From Nitrospinota bacterium (GTDB lineage Bacteria > Nitrospinota > Nitrospinia > UBA9942), in NCBI GenBank assembly GCA_016200365.1, contig JACQEW010000097.1:1-10639 (forward strand): a stretch of 10,639 nt of DNA. Reading direction: 5' to 3'. Position numbers and translations under genes: made by a program. This document shows positions 6,277-10,639 of this stretch, piece by piece. Below the pieces are notes generated by a model. It was not told the DNA's origin, searched no databases, and saw nothing but the letters and a program-made list of their open reading frames with translations. The number at the start of each line of letters is the position of its first letter. Position 1 is the first letter of the stretch.

Positions 6277-8237
6277 AATCTCACCTCCCCTCTTGTCTTT
6301 CTAAATGGAATATATCTCCTGTTTCCCTCTTTATAGAACTTGCTGAAGAACTCCACATAATGAAGACGAAGGGCTTGAATCGTAGGGGAAAAAACCCCTA
6401 TAACTATGTTCAAGGCGTGAATGATACCTGCGATAATTATTCCGATAATAATATTTCCGCTCATTTTCCCCACCCTGTTGGCGACAAGAGACATCATTAC
6501 AGCAGCCGTCCCAAGCGCCATAATACGGGTGTATGAGACGATGTTGCTAAGAGATTTAATCACCTCGATAATGCCTATTAAACCCTCGAATATTAAAATA
6601 ACCGGAATAACCGCTATTGATAAGATAATCCCGAAAAAGAGAAACCCTCGTGGGAGATAGCCGGCAACAGATGCAATCGCCAGCAATATGGCGAATAACA
6701 TAAGAATCGAGGAGAGCTTCCCGACAGCCTCCTTTTTTCTCTTCCACTTAATAGAATTTAACAGGGACAATATGAATCCGAGCATGATATGTCCTACCCC
6801 TATTGCAATAGATATAATCAGAAACCCCTTGATTGTCCTGCCACGGTCTAAAAGGATCGGGTGCATACCAAATCTCTCTCCGAACCTGCCGAAAAACTCG
6901 CCGAATAAAAATCCAAAAATAATTGAATAGACAGCGCATAAAAAAAAGACCTTTGTCAAATCTTTAATAACATCGTTTTCTGCAAATCTTCTCCTCAATA
7001 TTAAAGTGAAGACGAGAAGAATTAAGCCATGAGCCGAATCGCCGAGAATAAGACCGAAGAATACGGGAAAGAAGATGGCCAAAAACGGCGTAGGGTCTAT
7101 GGAGTCGTATCGCGGAGGAGGCAGAATGCTCATGAATATCTCAAAGGGTTTTACAATTCCAGGATTCCTGATAGATACAGGAATCCTCTCCAGCTCTTCT
7201 TTCCGTATCTCAAGCTCCCTCAGCAGCACCCTTTCACCAAACTTATCTTTAATAGAGTCCCTCAACAGCGGCAGGTCCCTTTGAGGAGCCCATCCGGTAA
7301 TAAAAAAAGTATACTTCGTAACCTTGCAGTAGCCTAATGTCCTGAACTCATCAACAAGGTCTTTTAATACTCCCATAAACCCTTCTATTTTCCAGTACCA
7401 CTCCTCCGATATTTTATCAAGCTCCTTCTCTATTTCCTTTATCTCCAGCGTCATCTCCCCTTTTTTTCTTATCATTATTTTTAATGCCTCGAATAACGGA
7501 AGCCCGGAATATTCTGCGGGAAGCTTTATCTCGCTGATTCCCTCCTCGGAAAGGAGCGATCTGACTTTCAAATCGTAATCCCTTTGATATGCAATAATGA
7601 CCCCTATACTCTCCCCCTCAAGCTCTTTCCTGAAAATCTGATACATCCCATCCGTAATCCGCTTAATCTCGGACTCCAAAAGAGGGATAACACCTGCCTT
7701 ATCTTTATCCACTATGACACCTGTAAACTCAATAGCCTTTAGGTCGCTCAATTTGGATATAAGGGGGGCAAGCCCCTTTAATATCCTCTCATACCTGGCG
7801 ATAAGAGAAAGCCCCTCGGCTATCTCAGACCTTTTTTTATGAAGACCTCTTAATCTGTCTTCCAGCGCATCAAAATCTGACAGGAATTTTTCCGATACAA
7901 TATCCGTTACACTAAATTTTTCTATTTTCCACTCAGGCAAGGGGTATATAGAAACAGGAGGACGATAAACCCCGTTAGAAAGCCAGTCCGGGGCTTTCTC
8001 TCTAACGGGGTAAAGCAAAAGGATTAAATCGCTGACCTTCTGGAGCATCTTTTCCGTCCTCTCTTTTAAAGCCAATTCTTCCCTTTGCAGCGGGACAACA
8101 CGGGATGCAAGGTCTTCTTTTATATCTTCAGGGACGCTTTCTATGTGCAGTATGGAGAGGGAATGAAGAAGCTCTATCACCTCTTCCATTATCCTGCGGC
8201 TCCCGACTATCTGGATTTTACTCATTCTTTGAATCAT
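6261..8237 (-). CDS. atpI: V/A-type ATP synthase subunit I (membrane stator, a-subunit homologue)
   Basis: Taken from ATG 8237 (MIQRMSKIQIVGSRR) this is 658 residues, typical for the family. The frame stays open to GTG 8273, but those extra 12 codons are repeat sequence; ATG 8225 is also possible. The N-terminal half (to about residue 380) is cytosolic with coiled-coil helices and the TGWAP segment. The C-terminal half starts at PTPFLAIFFPVFFGLILGD and holds about eight membrane helices. Key residues of the ion channel are visible: the helix-7 arginine in SYTRIMALG (residue 571) and a second arginine in IQALRLHYVEFFSKFYKEG (residue 624). Subunit I forms the half-channels against the K ring and anchors the peripheral stalks. 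Its end overlaps the start of subunit K by 16 bases. A Shine-Dalgarno is hard to find before any candidate start. Confidence 0.92.
   Translation of the reverse strand: MIQRMSKIQIVGSRRIMEEVIELLHSLSILHIESVPEDIKEDLASRVVPLQREELALKERTEKMLQKVSDLILLLYPVREKAPDWLSNGVYRPPVSIYPLPEWKIEKFSVTDIVSEKFLSDFDALEDRLRGLHKKRSEIAEGLSLIARYERILKGLAPLISKLSDLKAIEFTGVIVDKDKAGVIPLLESEIKRITDGMYQIFRKELEGESIGVIIAYQRDYDLKVRSLLSEEGISEIKLPAEYSGLPLFEALKIMIRKKGEMTLEIKEIEKELDKISEEWYWKIEGFMGVLKDLVDEFRTLGYCKVTKYTFFITGWAPQRDLPLLRDSIKDKFGERVLLRELEIRKEELERIPVSIRNPGIVKPFEIFMSILPPPRYDSIDPTPFLAIFFPVFFGLILGDSAHGLILLVFTLILRRRFAENDVIKDLTKVFFLCAVYSIIFGFLFGEFFGRFGERFGMHPILLDRGRTIKGFLIISIAIGVGHIMLGFILSLLNSIKWKRKKEAVGKLSSILMLFAILLAIASVAGYLPRGFLFFGIILSIAVIPVILIFEGLIGIIEVIKSLSNIVSYTRIMALGTAAVMMSLVANRVGKMSGNIIIGIIIAGIIHALNIVIGVFSPTIQALRLHYVEFFSKFYKEGNRRYIPFRKTRGEVRLWRRV
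6277..6290 (-). promoter_or_regulatory. Strong Shine-Dalgarno of subunit K
   Basis: On the minus strand GGGGAGGTGA stands just before the ATG at 6276, an extended match to the 16S rRNA 3' end with a GGAGG core seven bases from the start. It lies within coding sequence at the end of subunit I. Among the ATPase genes here it is the only strong ribosome-binding site. Confidence 0.85.
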
Positions 8238-8250
8238 AAACAATGAAAGG

Positions 8251-8328
8251 GCACCAGAGCACCAGAGCACCACTCACCAGCCACCAGTTTTTTGCTGGTG
8301 CTCTGGTGTCTGGTGCTCTGGTGCTCTG
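8251..8328. repeat. Palindromic gcaccaga repeat between ATPase subunits H and I
   Basis: The left arm (8251-8287) begins as a perfect period-8 tandem. The segment cagagcaccagagcacc (8255-8271) is matched exactly, inverted, by ggtgctctggtgctctg (8312-8328), a 17-base perfect stem. A short loop of T residues lies in the middle. It encodes the last residues and the stop of subunit H and the region just before subunit I, so both the end of one protein and the translation-start region of the next are repeat DNA. Confidence 0.93.
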
Positions 8329-8645
8329 TTAAAAGGCAAAATCTCTTTCATAACAAGCTCCACGCAGGTTTTAATTTTTTCTCTGCCTTTCTTTCTTATA
8401 TCTTCCGCATCTTCCTTCGCCTTTTTTTTAATTCCTTCCACTTCCCCCTCTATTTGAGCCCTATTTTCTTCCTTATATTTTTCTTTAACCGCCTCCATTT
8501 CCTTCATAAAAGAATTTCTCATCTCCTCGCACCTTCTCCGTGCATTCTCCTTTATCTGCTCAGCCTCACTCCCCGCCTGCTGAAGGAGGTTGTTAAGCTC
8601 CTTTTCCTTTTCTCTCAAGAAATCTAAAAACTCAATATCTTCCAT
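8274..8645 (-). CDS. atpH: V/A-type ATP synthase subunit H/G (peripheral stalk)
   Basis: A protein of 123 residues from ATG 8645 (MEDIEFLDFLREKEKEL). The frame extends to 8675, but the ten upstream codons are repeat sequence. The body is one long, highly charged heptad-like helix (NNLLQQAGSEAEQIKENARR, then KKKAKEDAEDIRKKGREK), as in the G/H subunits that form a coiled coil with subunit E in the peripheral stalk. First position in the order H-I-K-E matches archaeal-type ATPase operons. The C-terminus after MKEILPFN (RAPEHQTPEHQQKTGGW) is encoded by the palindromic repeat and is unlikely to be ancestral. No Shine-Dalgarno is visible; bases before ATG are A/T-rich repeat flank. The assignment rests on coiled-coil character, size and neighbours, as this family has little sequence conservation. 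Confidence 0.8.
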   Translation of the reverse strand: MEDIEFLDFLREKEKELNNLLQQAGSEAEQIKENARRRCEEMRNSFMKEMEAVKEKYKEENRAQIEGEVEGIKKKAKEDAEDIRKKGREKIKTCVELVMKEILPFNRAPEHQTPEHQQKTGGW

Positions 8646-8654
8646 TTTAAAATA

Positions 8655-8716
8655 GTGCACCAGTGCACCAGTCACCAGGTCACCAGAAATATATTCTTTA
8701 CTGGTGTTCTGGTGCC
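8655..8716. repeat. Palindromic caccag repeat in the 5' leader of the ATPase operon
   Basis: The left arm (8655-8686) starts as a period-9 tandem (gtgcaccagtgcacca), then gtcaccag and gtcaccag units. The right arm (8701-8716) has ctggtg and ctggtgcc. It lies between the predicted promoter and the subunit H start, so it would form a hairpin in the operon's 5' untranslated region. The caccag core is shared with the repeat on the other side of the same gene. Confidence 0.85.
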
Positions 8717-8727
8717 CTTCTTTTAGG

Positions 8728-8756
8728 ATTATCTAATAGAACCTTAGGGATTTCAA
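8728..8756 (-). promoter_or_regulatory. Sigma70-like promoter of the V/A-ATPase operon
   Basis: On the minus strand TTGAAA (8751-8756, one mismatch to consensus) is followed after the optimal 17 bases by GATAAT (8728-8733, one mismatch). Transcription would begin near 8721, placing the caccag palindrome in the leader. It lies in the divergent gap facing the Uma2 gene. Confidence 0.65.
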
Positions 8757-8811
8757 GAAATTTGTTTTTGAATGTCATTTGTGCAATAATATGAAAAATG
8801 GAGAAAAGGTT

Positions 8812-9402
8812 ATGGGTTATCCATTAAAGAAAGAAGATAAAAGATATACTTATGGGGATTATTTAAGCTGGCCCGAGGAAGAAAGGTGGGAATTAATCGA
8901 AGGTATTGCATACGATATGTCCCCTTCTCCATCGAGGATACACCAAAGAATTTCAGGGGAGTTGTTTTATCAATTCACAGATTACCTAAAAAACAAGCCT
9001 TGTGAAGTTTACGCTGCCCCCTTCGATGTCAGACTTCCAAAAAAAAATGAAAGGGACGAAGATATAGAGACAGTAGTTCAGCCCGATATAGTTGTAGTGT
9101 GCGATAAATCTAAATTAGACGATAAAGGATGCAGAGGCAGTCCTGATTTAATTATAGAGATAACATCTCAATATACGGCACAGAAAGATATGAAAGCGAA
9201 GTTTTTGCTTTACGAAAAGAGAGGTGTAAAGGAATACTGGATAGTTCATCAGGCAGATAAAACAGTTATGGTTTTTAAGATGAGGGAAAACGGAGAATAT
9301 GGCAAACCTATGATGTATTCGGAAGAAGATAAAATCGAAGTTAATATTTTAGGCAATTTAGTCGTAGATCTAAAGCCGGTTTTTAAAGAAAAGGAGGTTT
9401 GA
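8812..9402 (+). CDS. Uma2-family (DUF820) PD-(D/E)XK nuclease-like protein
   Basis: A protein of 196 residues from ATG 8812, chosen because GGAG (8800-8803) sits eight bases upstream; ATG 8791 and TTG 8779 are alternatives. It shows the full family layout. The N-terminal part has YGDYLSWPEEERWELIEG. Next comes SRIHQRISGEL, then the nuclease-fold core with QPDIVVVCD (Asp92) and PDLIIEITSQ (Glu116), and finally KFLLYEKRGVKEYWIVHQAD (130-149). The Asp and Glu match the restriction-endonuclease-like active site. The family is very abundant in cyanobacteria and many environmental bacteria, often in multiple copies. Its function is not established; the nuclease fold is known, a biological target is not. 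The gene ends one base before the next start, so it forms an operon with the GAF-GGDEF gene. Confidence 0.9.
   Translation: MGYPLKKEDKRYTYGDYLSWPEEERWELIEGIAYDMSPSPSRIHQRISGELFYQFTDYLKNKPCEVYAAPFDVRLPKKNERDEDIETVVQPDIVVVCDKSKLDDKGCRGSPDLIIEITSQYTAQKDMKAKFLLYEKRGVKEYWIVHQADKTVMVFKMRENGEYGKPMMYSEEDKIEVNILGNLVVDLKPVFKEKEV
9391..9398 (+). promoter_or_regulatory. Shine-Dalgarno of the GAF-GGDEF gene
   Basis: AAGGAGGT, a near-perfect ribosome-binding site, lies four bases before GTG 9403, inside the final codons of the Uma2 gene. It fixes the GTG as the start and supports coupled translation. Confidence 0.85.
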
Positions 9403-10404
9403 GTGGAAAACAGGGATAAAAAGCTACAGTTGATTCAAAGGGTTCTTGATAAAATCAATGCAGGTTACAAGGCTGAAGAGGTAATGAGCTTTACAACCGA
9501 TATTGTAAAAGAGCTTTTTAAGTGTCAATCAATGGCAATATTTACCAAAGAGCCCAATTTTCGCAATAAGATTATCACATCGAGGGGATTAAGCGGCGAT
9601 TTTATAAAACATTTTCAGGCAGATGAAAAACAGGAATTGTTCAGGGATATTTTAAGCCAGCAAAGATACATCTTGATTAATGAGAGCTCCGATACCAAAA
9701 AGAAAGAACTTTACAGATTTGAGCATGATTTTAAGACCACCCTCGCTGTTCCCATGAAACACGGCAATAAATGGGTCGGATTCACTTATATGGACAGCTC
9801 GGAAAAGGACGGCTTCTCGGAAGAGGACATCAGAATCTTTGTAGAATTGGTCAATCTTCTTACCGTCATAGTAGAATACGGCAGGCTGGAAGACCAATTG
9901 CATCAGGTCGGGAGTTATGACGGGCTTACAAGATTATACAGCTATAAATATTTCCATGAATCCCTGTCGCATGAAATTAAAAGGGCAGTCCATGATAAGA
10001 CCCACCTAACCCTCTGTGTTGCTGCTGTTGACCACCTTAAAGACTATAATCATATCAACGGGCATCCTAAGGGGGATAAGGCAATGCAGCTTATCGGAAG
10101 TATCATAAAAGAAAATGTAAGGGATATTGATATACCGGCAAGATACGGCGGAGCCAAGTTTGTCATAATTATGCCTGCCTGCGAAATCGCCGAGGTAAAG
10201 AAAATCGCAGAGACGATTAGAAAGAAAGTTGAGACTGCACCTTTTGAAGGGAAAGAACCGAGACTCTATTTAAGCATCGCACTAACAGCATATCCTGTAG
10301 ATGCCTTGGACGAAAGAGACCTTATCAATAAAATAGATCAAACCCTCTATTTCTGCAGGAGAGAAAAGGGGAATATAGTGAAGGCATATTCGGAGATTGC
10401 CTGA
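9403..10404 (+). CDS. GAF domain plus degenerate GGDEF domain protein with intact I-site
   Basis: A 333-residue soluble protein with no membrane helices. Residues about 10-160 form a GAF-type sensory domain (CQSMAIFTKE, LAVPMKHGNKWVGFTYMDS, FSEEDIRIFVELVNLLT). A short coiled linker (GRLEDQLHQVGSYDGLTRLY) leads to a GGDEF domain (about 172-333). The substrate-binding region VDHLKDYNHINGHPKGD retains D210, N216 and D225, but the signature is GGAKF (249-253), lacking the acidic pair needed for metal and catalysis. RDID (240-243), five residues before GG, is an intact RxxD inhibitory site. By analogy with degenerate GGDEF proteins such as PelD, it is more likely a cyclic-di-GMP receptor than a cyclase. 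The GAF ligand is unknown. It is co-transcribed with the Uma2 gene. Confidence 0.88.
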   Translation: MENRDKKLQLIQRVLDKINAGYKAEEVMSFTTDIVKELFKCQSMAIFTKEPNFRNKIITSRGLSGDFIKHFQADEKQELFRDILSQQRYILINESSDTKKKELYRFEHDFKTTLAVPMKHGNKWVGFTYMDSSEKDGFSEEDIRIFVELVNLLTVIVEYGRLEDQLHQVGSYDGLTRLYSYKYFHESLSHEIKRAVHDKTHLTLCVAAVDHLKDYNHINGHPKGDKAMQLIGSIIKENVRDIDIPARYGGAKFVIIMPACEIAEVKKIAETIRKKVETAPFEGKEPRLYLSIALTAYPVDALDERDLINKIDQTLYFCRREKGNIVKAYSEIA

Positions 10405-10458
10405 ACAAAAACCTGATAGAACACAGATGACACGGATTGGATGGATTTTCGCTGATAA
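10403..10458. repeat. One-armed copy of the acacagatgacacgg repeat after the GAF-GGDEF gene
   Basis: Blocks gaacaaaaacctgatagaac (10403-10422), cagatgacac (10424-10433) and ggattttcgctgat (10443-10456) reappear in the same order, inverted, at 5329-5390. The 14-base last block and the ten-base middle block are identical in both. Unlike the copy at 5262-5375, no complementary arm follows; the next 50 bases are A-rich. The lost arm may reflect truncation, perhaps by the mobile element beyond. Confidence 0.85.
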
Positions 10459-10527
10459 AAAAGGCTGAAGAAAAACAGAAAACAGAACAAAAAAGAAAGA
10501 TTTTTAGCCACAGACCTTATGATTAAA

Positions 10528-10579
10528 AAGTAAAGAAGCAAGTCTTACTTTCAGGTTATACTCCTTGAGATAGATAACC
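10528..10579 (+). ncRNA. Two-hairpin leader upstream of the IS110-like gene (candidate bridge-RNA region)
   Basis: AAGTAAAG (10528-10535) pairs with CTTACTT (10544-10550) with one bulged A around an eight-base loop. GGTTAT (10554-10559) then pairs with ATAACC (10574-10579) around a 14-base loop. IS110-group elements encode a structured bridge RNA in the noncoding end before the transposase. The position fits, but the RNA itself and its guide loops are not shown here, and short hairpins can arise by chance. Confidence 0.3.
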
Positions 10580-10599
10580 ATAATCGAAAGGAGGCTTGC

Positions 10600-10639
10600 A
10601 TGAATCATCTTAACAGACTTGATTTTAGTGGTCAAAAGA
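10600..10639 (+). CDS. Start of a probable IS110-family transposase (3' truncated by the window)
   Basis: ATG 10600 is preceded by GGAGG (10590-10594) at five bases, a strong ribosome-binding site. Only 13 codons are visible (MNHLNRLDFSGQK). To my recollection, such a leader precedes the YVGIDVHK motif in a group of IS110-family transposases, whose RuvC-like DEDD nuclease domain begins right there. The structured noncoding leader and the absence of a classical terminal inverted repeat are compatible with this. With so few residues the call is tentative; the next 60 bases would settle it. Confidence 0.45.
   Translation, partial: MNHLNRLDFSGQK

Noticed and set aside
8292..8627. Plus-strand frame rich in Phe/Leu opposite subunit H
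   Set aside because: Its hydrophobicity is the complement of a Glu/Lys-rich coiled coil, an expected artefact.
8779..8811. Longer Uma2 protein starting at TTG 8779
   Set aside because: The ATG at 8812 has a well-spaced GGAG and the family-like sequence starts after it; the upstream residues look like leader.
9403..10404. Active diguanylate cyclase
   Set aside because: The signature is GGAKF; both acidic residues required for catalysis are missing.
10347..10541. Minus-strand 64-residue frame across the gene end and repeat
   Set aside because: It consists of Phe/Leu/Ser from A-rich complement, has no ribosome-binding site and overlaps the conserved GGDEF end.

Overview
The window comes from a Gram-negative, fairly A+T-rich bacterium. 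The evidence is a LolA-like periplasmic protein, an outer-membrane beta-barrel ending in aromatic Phe, and signal peptides. It carries a V/A-type rather than F-type ATPase. Short palindromic repeats of this style are familiar to me from environmental genomes such as Nitrospirota and deltaproteobacteria-like lineages, but the phylum cannot be fixed from this sequence alone.

Layout. (1) Positions 2-3799, plus strand: an envelope export operon with a MacB/LolD-type ABC ATPase (5' truncated), an FtsX/MacB-type permease, a LolA-like periplasmic protein and an outer-membrane beta-barrel protein. Together they could span inner membrane, periplasm and outer membrane. (2) 3846-4826, plus: an RluD-family pseudouridine synthase with two in-frame repeat insertions. 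(3) 4888-5160, minus: an HU-family DNA-binding protein with its own promoter. (4) 5370-8645, minus: a V/A-ATPase gene group in the order H(G), I, K, E, behind a good sigma70-like promoter at 8728-8756. It holds membrane and peripheral-stalk subunits only; the A, B, C, D and F subunits are not in the window. (5) 8812-10404, plus: a Uma2-family PD-(D/E)XK protein directly followed by a GAF plus degenerate-GGDEF protein that keeps an RxxD I-site. (6) 10528-10639, plus: the start of what looks like an IS110-family transposase, preceded by two hairpins that could belong to a bridge-RNA-type leader.

The most unusual aspect is a set of palindromic low-complexity repeats of unrelated sequence but shared architecture: a short-period (about 6-10 base) tandem, usually followed by its degenerate reverse complement. 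They sit at many gene junctions and also inside genes. They appear to encode the signal peptides of two neighbouring exported proteins, two loops of the RluD enzyme, the ends of ATPase subunit H and the stop codons of HU and ATPase subunit E. Repeat invasion therefore seems to have reshaped protein ends and translation-start regions across this locus.
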